Origin: Planctomyces sp. SH-PL14
GTDB taxonomy: Bacteria; Planctomycetota; Planctomycetia; Planctomycetales; Planctomycetaceae
DNA: 64,000 nucleotides
Reading direction: 5' to 3'
NCBI RefSeq assembly: GCF_001610835.1
Contig: NZ_CP011270.1
Coordinates: 2,188,001-2,252,000 of the forward strand
Part shown: positions 53,672 through 62,748 of the stretch, in pieces
Position numbering within the stretch: position 1 is the stretch's first letter
Layout of the letters: each line of letters begins with the position of its first letter
Made by a program: the position numbers and the translations under genes
The notes under the pieces: generated by a model
What the model saw: only the letters and a program-made list of their open reading frames with translations
Told to the model about the DNA's origin: nothing
Databases searched by the model: none

Positions 53672-55048
53672 TCACGCCCCCCGCAGGTCGTGACTCCCCT
53701 TCTCTTCCACCGTCAAAAAACCCCATCGCAGGGCCCGGTCCTGCTGGTACTGCTTCCCGAGCGTCAGCGCGGTGACCGCCTTCGCCAGCTCATACCCCAG
53801 ATAGAAGGCGTGCGCGGCATCGACCGGCGACGCCTGCTGAAACGCTTCGAACAGCTCGAACGCATCGCGGCCCCGCCAGTAACCGTCGCGGTTCATGACG
53901 TGGATCTCCCCCCGCTCGACGAAGATCCGGAAGTTCGGATCCTGAATTTGCCGCGCGATCCCCTCCAGCTCCGCCGCGCCAAGCTCCTTGACCCGCGAGT
54001 CCCGCAGGAGCACCAGCGACGAGTCGACGTGCTTCGGAAGCGTCCGCTGGTCGACCGCGAACTTCACCAGCCGGCGGGCGGCATCGAACTCGCGAACCGC
54101 CGAGCGGGCCCACCCGATGACCTCCGTCGTCAGGACCGAGGTGACGCCGATCTCCTGGCAGATCCCCGCCAGCAGCAGGCTCATCCCCGCCGTATCGGCC
54201 TCCGCCAGTTCAGTGACGTTGCCGATCCCCATCATCATCGGCAGATCGGGCCACCGTCGACGGGCCTCGAAGTAGCGGGCCAGTGACGCCGAGAACCCGA
54301 ACGCGATCGGCTCGAGAATCGGATCGATCCGGAACCGGGCTCCCGCGGTCCGCAGCGCGTCGATGGTGCGATCGAGCGAGTCGAGATCGCTCGGAGTGTC
54401 GGGGATCGCCACGACCTCCGCCGACAGCCGCGACGCCCACTCGATATTGGTCGAGTTCACACTGAGAACCAGATCCGCCCCCGCGGCGACAGCCGCCTCA
54501 ACCTCCGCCCGGTCGAAACTGTCGATCGAGACCCGGTGCCCTTCCCGCACGAGCGCGGCCACGCACGCCCCGGTGCCGCTCCACGACTCCCCCGGAATGC
54601 ACCCGACGTCGATCCGGTCCGCGCCGCTCTCGCGAAAGTGCTCCGCCATCCGCAGGACCGCCTCGGGGGCCATTCGCGGAGCGTGATTGACCTCGGCCAG
54701 GATCTCGATGTCGTACCGGCTCAAGTCCGCCTGCTTCCGGCCCCCCAGGCCAAAGTATTCGGGAAGGTCCAGGATATCCTTCGGCCCCCGCTCGAACGGC
54801 ACCTGGAAGGACTCCTGCAGCGCCCCCAGGTCTCCCTGCACCCACCCCGGCACAACGACCCGGTCGACCTGCTCGGGGACCGAAAGCCGCCGCCGGATCA
54901 GGTCGACGTGCATCAGGGCCGCCACGCTCAGGCCCAGGACCGCCACTTCTCCTTCGAACCCCGCCCGCTCCGAGACGTCCGAGACGACGCGGCGCACGAC
55001 ATCTTCCGCCAGACGGCCGGTGACGAAGAGAAGGCGGGAAGGAGACAC
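53672..55048 (-). CDS. Dihydropteroate synthase-like protein (DUF6513; H4MPT C1 pathway)
   Basis: About 458 aa from a GTG (VSPSRLLFVTGRLAEDVVRR). The N-terminal DUF6513-type domain (to ~residue 125) is followed by a TIM barrel like DHPS: EILAEVNHAPRMAPEAVLRM, GADRIDVGCIPGESWSG, VSIDSFDRAEVEAAVAAGAD, LVLSVNSTNIEWA, IDPILEPIAFGFSASLARY and MGIGNVTELAEADTAGMSLL. Related archaeal and methylotroph proteins (DHPS-related) belong to tetrahydromethanopterin synthesis or C1 transfer. Planctomycetes are known to carry these archaeal-type C1 genes. No other H4MPT gene is in the window. Start 55078 (GTG) is an alternative. Confidence 0.87.
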   Translation of the reverse strand: MSPSRLLFVTGRLAEDVVRRVVSDVSERAGFEGEVAVLGLSVAALMHVDLIRRRLSVPEQVDRVVVPGWVQGDLGALQESFQVPFERGPKDILDLPEYFGLGGRKQADLSRYDIEILAEVNHAPRMAPEAVLRMAEHFRESGADRIDVGCIPGESWSGTGACVAALVREGHRVSIDSFDRAEVEAAVAAGADLVLSVNSTNIEWASRLSAEVVAIPDTPSDLDSLDRTIDALRTAGARFRIDPILEPIAFGFSASLARYFEARRRWPDLPMMMGIGNVTELAEADTAGMSLLLAGICQEIGVTSVLTTEVIGWARSAVREFDAARRLVKFAVDQRTLPKHVDSSLVLLRDSRVKELGAAELEGIARQIQDPNFRIFVERGEIHVMNRDGYWRGRDAFELFEAFQQASPVDAAHAFYLGYELAKAVTALTLGKQYQQDRALRWGFLTVEEKGSHDLRGA

Positions 55049-55322
55049 GGGTTCCTGGGCTCGTGGGAGGCTCGTCACGCACGATACTCGCGCGGCGTCG
55101 AATGCGATACTTGGCCGCGCCGGGCGTCTCCGTCCTGATGGTCTTCGCGCCATCACGGCCGCTCGCCGCTGGCTCCGCCCCCGGGAATCGGCGCCGGGGT
55201 CCCCCCATTGCGGTGATCCGAAAAGATAACACTTTCGTTATCTTCGGTTTGGCAAGTCTCTTGCAGAATGACCTGCTCGGGACCGACAACAGTGGGATCT
55301 GGACCAGGGAGCCGAGTGAACC

Positions 55323-57956
55323 ATGCCGGAAGTCTCGTGGAAAGTCGATGCACCCCATGCACTTCCAGCCGACGAACTCTCGCGGACGCTGAAGACGGAC
55401 CTCTCCAAGGGGCTGACCGATGACGAAGCCCGCCGCCGGCTCGAGCAAGTCGGGCCGAACCGGATCGCCGATGCCCGGAAACGGACACCGTGGCAGATCC
55501 TCGTCGCCCAGTTCCTGGAGTTCATGTCCCTGCTCCTGGCCGGCGCGGGGCTCCTCAGCCTTCTCGTCGGCGAATGGATCGACGCGGTCCTGATCTTCCT
55601 GATCGTCATCGCCAACGGGCTCCTCGGCTTCTCGCAGGAATGGCGGGCGGACAACGCCATCGACTCGCTGAAGAAGCTCACCGTCCCCAAGGCCCGTGTC
55701 CATCGCGGCGGCCGGATCCAGGAGGTCCCTGCCGAGGACCTCGTTCCCGGGGACGTCGTCGACGTCAAAGCGGGGGACGTCGTCCCCGCCGATGCCCGGC
55801 TGATCACGGCGGTCGATCTGGAAGCGGAGGAGTCGGCTCTCACCGGCGAATCGCTCCCCTCCGAGAAGGCGACCGACCCCCTCGATCCCCGCAGCTCGAT
55901 CGGGGACCGGCACAATATGCTCCACATGGGGACCGCGGTCGCCCGCGGCCGCGGCGTGGCGATCGTCACCGCCACGGCGATGCAGACCGAACTCGGTCAG
56001 ATCGCCCACATGCTGGAGTCGACGAAAGCCCAGGCCACCCCGCTGGAGGAGCGGCTCGAAAAGTTGACCCGGACCCTGGCGCTAGCGGTCTGCCTGATCG
56101 CGGTCGCGGTGTTCGTGATCGGCGTTGTCCGGGAGCGGTCGTCGGACTGGAACCGGGACCTCATCGCGCGAATGCTCCTGACCGCGGTCAGCCTCGGCGT
56201 GGCGGCGATTCCCGAAGGTCTCCCGGCGGTGATCACGATCTCGCTCGCCCTGGGAGCTCAGCGGATGGCGAAGCGGAACGCGATCATCCGCAAGCTGGCG
56301 GCGGTCGAAACGCTCGGCACGATCGACGTCATCTGCACCGACAAGACCGGCACGCTGACGCAGAACATCATGACCCTGGCCGACCTCAAGCCGGCCAACG
56401 ACTCACCGGAAGGAAAGACGCAGCTCCTGGAGGCGATGGCGCTCTGCAACGACGCCGAGTTCTCCGGCGAGAAGGTGGTCGGCTCCGGGACCGAAGCGGC
56501 CCTCCTGCAGGGAGCGGTGAAGCAGAGCTTCGACGTCGGCAAGGCGCGGAAGGAACGCCCCCGCGTGGCGGAGATCCCGTTCTCGTCCGACCGCAAGCGG
56601 ATGAGCACCCTGCATCGCCGCGGCGACAGCTGGGAGCTGATCGTCAAAGGGGCCTCGGACCGGATCCTGCCGCAATGCGCAAACGCGGCCGGCGTGTCGA
56701 CCGACGAGTGGGTTCGCCGGAGCGAAGAGCTGGCGGGGCGTGGCCAGCGGGTGCTCGCCTTCGCCCGGCGGTCCTGGAGTTCCGAGACGCTCCCCGATCC
56801 GCCGCACGAAGCCGAGAAGGACCTCGAATTCCTCGGGCTCGTCGGCCTCGTCGATCCGGTCCGTCCCGAGGCGAAAGCGGCCATCGAACGCTGCCTCGCG
56901 GCCGGAATCACCCCTGTCATGATCACCGGCGACCATCCCGGCACGGCCCGGGCGATCGCCGACGGCGTGGGCATCCTCAAGACGAACGGCAAGGTCATGG
57001 ACGGCCCCACGCTGGACGACCTGTCGCAGGAAGACCTGGAGAAGCAGGTTCACGAAATCGCGGTCTACGCCCGCGTCTCCCCCGCCCACAAGCTGCGGAT
57101 CGTTCAGGCGCACCAGGCCCGGGGCCGGACCGCGGCGATGACCGGCGACGGCGTGAACGATGCCCCCGCTCTCAAGCAGGCGGACATCGGGATCGCGATG
57201 GGGATCACGGGGACGGATGTCTCCCGCGAAGCGTCGGCGATGGTCCTGGCGGACGACAACTTCGCGACGATCATCCGCGCCATCGAGGAAGGCCGCGTCG
57301 TCTACGACAACCTCCGGAAGTTCATCGCCTACCTGTTGACGACGAACGCCGCGGAGGTCTTCGTCATCCTCTCGGCGCTCATCGCCGGGATGCCGATGCC
57401 GCTCCTGCCGATTCACATCCTGTGGATCAACCTCGTGACGGACGGCCTTCCCGCCCTCGCGCTCGCCTTCGAGCCGGCGGAGGAGAACACGATGACGCGC
57501 CCGCCGCGGGGACGGAACGAGAGCCTGTTCTCAGGAGGGGTCGGCCGGTCCATCATCGTGATGGGGGCCGTGATGGCGCTGACGTGTTTCATCCTGTTTG
57601 TGGTCGCGCTGGGAGGGATTCAGACGGGACCGGTCGAGAGCGAGACGCTTTCGCGGGGCCGGACGCTGGTCTTCTCGGTCCTCTCGGTCACGCAGCTCTT
57701 TTATGTCCTGGGGATGCGGTCGCTGACGGAGTCGATCTGGACGCGGGGCGTGTTTGCGAACCGTCGGCTCATCGGCGCGGTCGTCATCGCGTTGGTGCTG
57801 CAGGTGGCGATCGTCTACATCCCGTTCTTCCAGAACATCTTCCACACGGCGCACCTGACGGTGCCGGACCTGCTGCTGGTCGCGCTCCTGTCGGCCATTC
57901 CGCTGGCGGCTCTCGAAGTCTGGAAGGTGATCGCCCGCCGGCGGACCGCCGCCTGA
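55323..57956 (+). CDS. P-type cation ATPase, Ca2+ (type II) class
   Basis: 877 aa. Cation_ATPase_N domain (LPADELSRTLKTDLSKGLTD), membrane pair M1-M2, actuator domain (LVPGDVVDVKAGDVVPADAR, ALTGES), M3-M4 with IPEGLPAVITISLALG, phosphorylation motif CTDKTGTLTQN with Asp340, nucleotide domain (KGASDRILPQC), MITGDHPGTA, TGDGVNDAPALKQADIGIAMG and M5-M10 with NLVTDGLPALALAFEP. The IPEG and NLVTDGLPA sequences match SERCA/PMR1-like calcium pumps rather than Na/K pumps. Exports a divalent cation (probably Ca2+, perhaps Mn2+). Monocistronic. Confidence 0.95.
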   Translation: MPEVSWKVDAPHALPADELSRTLKTDLSKGLTDDEARRRLEQVGPNRIADARKRTPWQILVAQFLEFMSLLLAGAGLLSLLVGEWIDAVLIFLIVIANGLLGFSQEWRADNAIDSLKKLTVPKARVHRGGRIQEVPAEDLVPGDVVDVKAGDVVPADARLITAVDLEAEESALTGESLPSEKATDPLDPRSSIGDRHNMLHMGTAVARGRGVAIVTATAMQTELGQIAHMLESTKAQATPLEERLEKLTRTLALAVCLIAVAVFVIGVVRERSSDWNRDLIARMLLTAVSLGVAAIPEGLPAVITISLALGAQRMAKRNAIIRKLAAVETLGTIDVICTDKTGTLTQNIMTLADLKPANDSPEGKTQLLEAMALCNDAEFSGEKVVGSGTEAALLQGAVKQSFDVGKARKERPRVAEIPFSSDRKRMSTLHRRGDSWELIVKGASDRILPQCANAAGVSTDEWVRRSEELAGRGQRVLAFARRSWSSETLPDPPHEAEKDLEFLGLVGLVDPVRPEAKAAIERCLAAGITPVMITGDHPGTARAIADGVGILKTNGKVMDGPTLDDLSQEDLEKQVHEIAVYARVSPAHKLRIVQAHQARGRTAAMTGDGVNDAPALKQADIGIAMGITGTDVSREASAMVLADDNFATIIRAIEEGRVVYDNLRKFIAYLLTTNAAEVFVILSALIAGMPMPLLPIHILWINLVTDGLPALALAFEPAEENTMTRPPRGRNESLFSGGVGRSIIVMGAVMALTCFILFVVALGGIQTGPVESETLSRGRTLVFSVLSVTQLFYVLGMRSLTESIWTRGVFANRRLIGAVVIALVLQVAIVYIPFFQNIFHTAHLTVPDLLLVALLSAIPLAALEVWKVIARRRTAA

Positions 57957-58004
57957 TCGCCCGGACGCGGCGCGGACGAGAGGCGGCGCACGTCGCCTCA
58001 GTAA

Positions 58005-58868
58005 TCAACGCTTCGAAGGCGACTCGCCCGGACTCGCGGCCGAAGTCGTCCTCGAAGCGGACGATTCGGGCCGGGCCGAGGATCGTTCCGCCGCCAGGGT
58101 TCTCGAGGCGGCGACGAGCTGCACCGCGGCCATGAGGTGCTCCCGGGAGAAGTAGGGGGTATCGGCCGCCCCGGCCTGATCGAAGGTCTTTCGCGCGAGA
58201 TCGTCCCAGCTCATCCCACTGCCGATGTGCCACGCCGCCGCCTGCGCCACCGAGGAATTCACGGTGCCGCTCGCGACGGCCTCGCAGAGCGTCGCCAGCT
58301 CGGGCTGAGCGCTGTAGCGCTCCACGGCCACGACCGTGTAGCTGTTCCGGCTGGTCGGCGATCGCTTGCCGTGCTCCAGGCAGACCGAGCGAAAGGGAAC
58401 CCGGACCGTCTCCGCCGGAGGAATGGAGAAGAAGCCCCCTCCGGCTCCACCCCCCTGGCCGCCGAGTCCGCCGCCGCCGCCAAGCCCTCCTCCCCCCACT
58501 CCGCCGCCGACCGCCTGGTTCTGCCCGCCGAGCCCGCCCCCTCCCTGTCCACCCCCCAGACCCCCTTGCCCTCCCCCCAGTCCGCCGCCGCCGAACTGCG
58601 GATGGATCTGAACGCCGACCATCGCCGCCGGCATGAGGACCGTGAGCGGCTTGTCGGTCCGGTTCCGGACGAACAGGTTTCCGCCGAACTCATTCTTGAG
58701 CCGCAGCGTCACCTCCAGCGACTCTCCCTCCATGCCGGCGAACAGCTCCACCCGTCCGGCCGCCGGGTCGTACTTCGGATTCGTGATCGGCTTCCGGAAC
58801 GGTTCCGCCACGACGGCCGAGGTCGACAGGAGGACCAGCAACAGACTCAACGCAGCACGGCGAATCAT
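58005..58868 (-). CDS. Secreted protein with Gly-rich insert
   Basis: 287 aa with signal peptide MIRRAALSLLLVLLSTSAVVA. Residues ~35-95 look like a beta-strand domain (RVELFAGMEGESLEVTLRLK, NLFVRNRTDKPLTVLMPAAM). Then comes ~55 residues of almost pure Gly with Leu and Gln (GGGGLGGGQGGLGGGQGGGG), the domain resumes with FFSIPPAETVRVPFRSVCLEH, and a helical part follows (LATLCEAVASGTVNSSVAQA, AAWHIGSGMSWDDLA). The last part appears in other planctomycete secreted proteins; function unknown. The Gly stretch probably loops out of the beta domain. Convergent with the ATPase gene (48 bp gap). Confidence 0.78.
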   Translation of the reverse strand: MIRRAALSLLLVLLSTSAVVAEPFRKPITNPKYDPAAGRVELFAGMEGESLEVTLRLKNEFGGNLFVRNRTDKPLTVLMPAAMVGVQIHPQFGGGGLGGGQGGLGGGQGGGGLGGQNQAVGGGVGGGGLGGGGGLGGQGGGAGGGFFSIPPAETVRVPFRSVCLEHGKRSPTSRNSYTVVAVERYSAQPELATLCEAVASGTVNSSVAQAAAWHIGSGMSWDDLARKTFDQAGAADTPYFSREHLMAAVQLVAASRTLAAERSSARPESSASRTTSAASPGESPSKR

Positions 58869-59162
58869 GGTCGGACTTTCGTGAAGAGGGGCGGGGGCCG
58901 GGGACCGGAACCCACTGCAGGCGCGAGATCACGCGCTCCGCCGGATGCCAGGAGCCCGCGAGACTACGCCGGTCTCGTGAGCCCGGTCTGTGACCTGGCT
59001 CACGTTCGCCACCGGAGGCCAACGCGCCGTTCGAACCCGATCGACCCCACGGTGCGACAGCTCACAGAATCGCCCGGCCGCACCGGCGTAATCTCGCCAC
59101 TCCACAGCAGGAGATCCGCAGTCGGATCCCCGCCACACTCTTTTCGCTGTCCGGAGAACCCC

Positions 59163-59759
59163 ATGCTCTGCGTTCCCACTTCCCTCCGCCTCACCGCTCC
59201 AGCGCTGTTCGTCATGGCGGCAATCAGCCTCGTCGCGGGTCCCGCTCGGGCCGGCGAGCGGATTCCCCGCGTCGGCGAGACGGCAAAGGACTTCCAGCTC
59301 TCGTCCGTCCTCGGCACTCCCACGCGACTGTCGGACAAGCTCGCGGCCGGTCCGGTGGTCCTGGTCGTGCTGCGGGGCTACCCCGGCTACCAGTGCCCCG
59401 CCTGCCACAAGCAGGTCCAGGAGCTGATCCAGTCGGCCGGGAAGCTGGACAGTGCCCAGGCACAGGTCCTTCTCGTCTATCCCGGCCCCTCGAAGGGTCT
59501 GGCGGACAAGGCCAGGGAGTTCCAGGGACGAGGAGAGATCCCCAAGCACTTCACGCTCCTGCTCGATCCCGACTACGCCTTCACAACCGCCTACGGGCTG
59601 CGCTGGGACGAGCCGGGGGAGACCGCCTATCCGTCCACCTTTGTCCTTCAGCCGAAGACCGGAGAGATCGTCTTTGCCAAGATCGCCAAGGAACACGGCG
59701 GCCGAGCCCGCACGTCCGACGTTCTCGAAGCGCTCAAGCCGTTGGCGCGGACCAGGTAG
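59163..59759 (+). CDS. Secreted peroxiredoxin/thioredoxin-fold protein
   Basis: 198 aa with signal peptide LFVMAAISLVAGPARA. An AhpC/TSA-Redoxin domain follows: GETAKDFQLSSVLGTPTRLS, VVLVVLRGYPGYQCPACHKQ with the CPAC pair, KHFTLLLDPDYAFTTAYGLR and AYPSTFVLQPKTGEIVFAK. The active Cys is in the position of the peroxidatic Cys of Prx-Q-like enzymes, with a second Cys at +3, so it may be a thiol peroxidase or a disulfide reductase in the periplasm. Convergent with the zinc-finger gene; the stops are 1 bp apart. No RBS is obvious before the ATG. Confidence 0.85.
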   Translation: MLCVPTSLRLTAPALFVMAAISLVAGPARAGERIPRVGETAKDFQLSSVLGTPTRLSDKLAAGPVVLVVLRGYPGYQCPACHKQVQELIQSAGKLDSAQAQVLLVYPGPSKGLADKAREFQGRGEIPKHFTLLLDPDYAFTTAYGLRWDEPGETAYPSTFVLQPKTGEIVFAKIAKEHGGRARTSDVLEALKPLARTR

Positions 59760-59760
59760 C

Positions 59761-60177
59761 TCACGCGTTCCGCCGCGTCCGCAGCCGCGCCAGGTCCCGG
59801 GTGCAGTGCTCGCAGGTCCGCAGATGCCGGTCGATCCGCTCCCGGTCCCCCGCCGGGAGCGTCCCGGCCAGATACGACGGAAGTAACCGCACAACGTCGT
59901 GACACTCGATCGGCGCGGCGGCGTCCACGAGAGTCGCGTCCGGTCCCGGACCCAGGTTTGGCGCTGACGCGGGAACGACGGGAGCCTTATCGGCCAGCCC
60001 CTGGTCCTGCGACCGCTTCCACAGCAGCCCTCCAACGACCACGGCGCCGCTCGCCAAGCCCAGTTGCAGCAACGCCCGGCGCCGCGTAATCCGCGCACGG
60101 GCGGACCGGCCGGTCTCCCGGAGCAGTCCGGGAGGGCACGTCTGCCATTCCGTCGAGGATGGATCGGGTGTGTTCAT
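59761..60177 (-). CDS. Tat/TM-anchored protein with C-terminal zf-HC2-like motif
   Basis: 138 aa. N-terminal basic segment with TRRRALLQLGLASGAVVVGG (twin-arginine-like plus one membrane segment), a Pro-rich linker, then ECHDVVRLLPSYLAGTLPAG and RIDRHLRTCEHCTRDLARL. The Cys...H-x3-C-x2-C pattern is that of zf-HC2, the zinc anti-sigma domain. In ordinary anti-sigma factors this domain is cytoplasmic and precedes the membrane segment; here the order is reversed, which would place it outside the membrane if the N-terminus is exported. No sigma factor gene is adjacent. 135 bp downstream of the Crp/Fnr-like gene on the same strand. Confidence 0.7.
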   Translation of the reverse strand: MNTPDPSSTEWQTCPPGLLRETGRSARARITRRRALLQLGLASGAVVVGGLLWKRSQDQGLADKAPVVPASAPNLGPGPDATLVDAAAPIECHDVVRLLPSYLAGTLPAGDRERIDRHLRTCEHCTRDLARLRTRRNA

Positions 60178-60312
60178 CGGTCGGGCCTGTCGCTCCGGAA
60201 GGTCAGGATTCCGGTTTCGGAGCCGGGGGTCTGCGATCTGGCATACACATTGGAGGATTTGCGTGCTCCGGGCGGGGATCCGTCCCGCGTCGAATCTCCA
60301 TCGGCGAGATGC

Positions 60313-61116
60313 TCATGGTGGAGCCTCTCCCAGAACACGCGGCGCAGGGGCAGACGAGGGAGGAACCGCGACCGTGCCCGCTGAGCGACGTTTGGAAGGA
60401 GATTCAACCGCCTCGGACGGCGACAGCGGCGGAAGGCCCGCCAGATCCCGCAGCCGGGTTATCGAGGTGACGCGGATCCGCTGTCGTCCCAGCTGGACGA
60501 GCCCCTCGTTCTGAAGGTCCCCGAGCGCCAGCGTCACCGACTCCCGCGTGGCGCCGATCAGGTTCGCGATCTCCTGGTGTGACAGCCGGATCGCGAGTTC
60601 GGCCGCTCCTCCGTCGCGGCGTCCGTAGTGCTCCAGGAGGTCCGCCAGCAGGAACAGGACCCGTTCGCGGGTCGTGCGGAAGAGCAGGCTCCGCAGCCGC
60701 CGCTCGATCCGCTGCCGCTGCCAGCCGATGAACTTCCAGATCCCGAGCGCCAGCCGTCCGTTCCGGTTCATGAGGTCCTCGAGCGAGGCCCGCGACAGGG
60801 AGGCCACGGTCGACCGGCCGGCCGATTCCGCGTGCTCCTCGCGGGAGCCGCTCGCCACGAGCGCCAGCTCTCCGAACAGTTCTCCGGGCTCGATCAGGGC
60901 CAGGACCGCCTCTTTCCCTTCCGCGGTCACGCTCAGGAGGCGGACGCGGCCCGCCACCACGAGGAAGACCGAATCGGCCCGGTCGAGCGGCGAGTAGACG
61001 ATTTCCCGCGAACGGAACTCCCGGATCCGCGCGTGCGACTCCAGCAGGCCGAGCTCCGCTTCGGAGAGCTGCTCGAACAGCCGCGATTGTTTCAGATACC
61101 AGAGGCGCTCGGGCAT
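60313..61116 (-). CDS. Crp/Fnr-family transcription regulator
   Basis: 267 aa. Cyclic-nucleotide-binding-like domain (residues 10-130; SRLFEQLSEAELGLLESHAR, FLVVAGRVRLLSVTAEGKEA, LIEPGELFGELAL), dimerisation helix (RLALGIWKFIGWQRQRIERR), then the HTH_Crp domain: LSHQEIANLIGATRESVTLALGDL with recognition helix RESVTLALGDL, and LGRQRIRVTS wing. No Cys cluster of Fnr is visible, so the effector is probably not an FeS cluster. The C-terminal 40 residues (SEAVESPSKRRSAGTVAVPP) are a Ser/Pro/Ala-rich extension. The start at 61116 fits the family. Possibly regulates the genes next to it. Confidence 0.92.
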   Translation of the reverse strand: MPERLWYLKQSRLFEQLSEAELGLLESHARIREFRSREIVYSPLDRADSVFLVVAGRVRLLSVTAEGKEAVLALIEPGELFGELALVASGSREEHAESAGRSTVASLSRASLEDLMNRNGRLALGIWKFIGWQRQRIERRLRSLLFRTTRERVLFLLADLLEHYGRRDGGAAELAIRLSHQEIANLIGATRESVTLALGDLQNEGLVQLGRQRIRVTSITRLRDLAGLPPLSPSEAVESPSKRRSAGTVAVPPSSAPAPRVLGEAPP

Positions 61117-61261
61117 GCGAAGAACGTGTTCAGAGGGCGGCGACCGTGCCGCGTTGGGGTTCCCGCTCCAGTCCCGTTGAGGAGCTCCCGCGTTCGCCGC
61201 CAATCATACCCAAGCCGCGAGGGCTTCGTGTCGCTTTCCGTACGGATTCTCTTGCAAGAAT

Positions 61262-61575
61262 CGCCTCCTCGCCGGCAGAGCGCTGATCGCTCAAACCCAA
61301 TGTGCCATGGCCACTGGGGTCAAGGGGGTCTCACCCCCTTGCCGCCGGAGGCACTTCCATGAGGAACCGTGGCAAACAACGGGCGTCCGCTTTGTGGTAC
61401 CAGCGTTGAGGACTCACCGCTCGCTTTGGACTCCCCACGGGTTGGTGTGGGGGCATACGACACGTTGTCCGCGTTTGGACACACTCTCCTTCAGACATCT
61501 CTCGACGGACAGGCCTCCGGCGGGCAAAGGGGCGTTGCCCCTCTGCACTCCCCACCAGGGTGCCCCTGGACCCGG
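61262..61575 (-). repeat. Intergenic repeat family, copy N (full length)
   Basis: Full minus-strand copy between the divergent Crp-like and histidine kinase genes. Central part nearly identical to copy E (CCACAAAGCGGACGCCCGTT with GTTTGCCAC instead of GTGTACCAC). 3' end about 145 bp upstream of the Crp-like start. Confidence 0.93.
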
Positions 61576-61761
61576 CGAGCCAGAGATGTTGGGGTGCATC
61601 CGCGCCCGTCGGCCGCTCCGGCGCCATGAAACTCCCTCGCCCCGGAACTATACTGATCACACGACCCGCTAAGGCCATCGACTCGCGCCGGCCGGGTTCC
61701 GGTCGAGACCGCCGCACGTGGCGCCGGACTCACCGGGTGATCACAGGAGTGAGGGACTGCG

Positions 61762-62748
61762 TTGGACGACCGCGTGACCGACATGACGAAATTCTTCCGT
61801 CGGCGGAGCACGCTACACCTCCCCATCACGCTGAGCGCCTGCCTCATCGCGCTCAACGTCACCCTCATGGTCTGCTGGATCATCGTCCTCGCCCGCGGAG
61901 CCCAGTGGACCGCCCTCACCGTCGGCGTCCTCGCCTTCACCCTCGCCCTCGCCGGCATGATCGTCTGGCTCGTCCTGACGATCAAAGAAATCCGCCTCAA
62001 CAATCGCCAGGCCAACTTCGTCGACAGCGTCACCCACGAACTCAAATCCCCCATCGCGGCCCTGCAGCTTTATCTCCAAACCCTCCGGATGCGGAACCTC
62101 GACGCCGAACGGCGTGAAGAGTTCCACGCCACCATGGAGGCCGAACTCCACCGGCTCGACCAGCTCATCAACCAGCTCCTCGAAGTCGGCCGACTCGACG
62201 CCATCGGCCAGAACGAGATGCCCGAAGACGTCGACATCCCCCGCCTGATCGCCGAATGCGCCGATGGAGCCGCCCTCCACCACCAGGTCCGGGTCGCCGA
62301 CACGTTCGAATTCGACCTAGCCCCCGTCGCGGTCCACACACAGCAGATCGTCGTCCGGATGATCCTCTCCAACCTCCTCGACAACGCGGTCAAGTACGGC
62401 GGCGAGCCCCCCAAGGTTCACGTCTCGCTCCAACTCAACGGCACCCGGGCCCGCCTGCGGATCACCAACAACGGAGCATCGGTCCCGTTCGACGACCGGA
62501 AGAAGATCTTCCGCATCTTCTACCGCGGCGGAAACGAACTCCAGCGGACCCGCAAAGGGACCGGCCTGGGCCTCTACATCGTCCACACGCTCGTCCGCCG
62601 CCTGAAAGGCTGGATCCACGTGACCGACCGCCTCGACGGCAAGCCCGGCTGCACGTTCGAAGCGGACATCCCGGACGCCCGCCCCCTGACCCCGGCAGCG
62701 GAAACCGCTCCCTCCCCGCCCCGCGCCCCGGCGGAGGTCCGCCGCTGA
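61762..62748 (+). CDS. Sensor histidine kinase
   Basis: 328 aa from a TTG with GAGGGA upstream; the ATG at 61783 is an alternative. Two membrane segments (ITLSACLIALNVTLMVCWII and LTVGVLAFTLALAGMIVWLV) with almost no periplasmic loop, so the signal is probably within the membrane or cytoplasm. HisKA domain FVDSVTHELKSPIAALQLYL (His92), then HATPase_c: ILSNLLDNAVKYGG (N box), LRITNNGASVPFDDRKKIFR (G1), RTRKGTGLGLYIVHTLVRR (G2). Phosphorylates the response regulator encoded next, whose ATG overlaps the kinase stop (TGATG). Confidence 0.95.
   Translation: MDDRVTDMTKFFRRRSTLHLPITLSACLIALNVTLMVCWIIVLARGAQWTALTVGVLAFTLALAGMIVWLVLTIKEIRLNNRQANFVDSVTHELKSPIAALQLYLQTLRMRNLDAERREEFHATMEAELHRLDQLINQLLEVGRLDAIGQNEMPEDVDIPRLIAECADGAALHHQVRVADTFEFDLAPVAVHTQQIVVRMILSNLLDNAVKYGGEPPKVHVSLQLNGTRARLRITNNGASVPFDDRKKIFRIFYRGGNELQRTRKGTGLGLYIVHTLVRRLKGWIHVTDRLDGKPGCTFEADIPDARPLTPAAETAPSPPRAPAEVRR

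Noticed and set aside
1-61575. Repeat family as a CRISPR array or tandem satellite
   Set aside because: Copies are dispersed kilobases apart, ~320 bp long and in both orientations; no short direct repeats with spacers and no cas genes are present.
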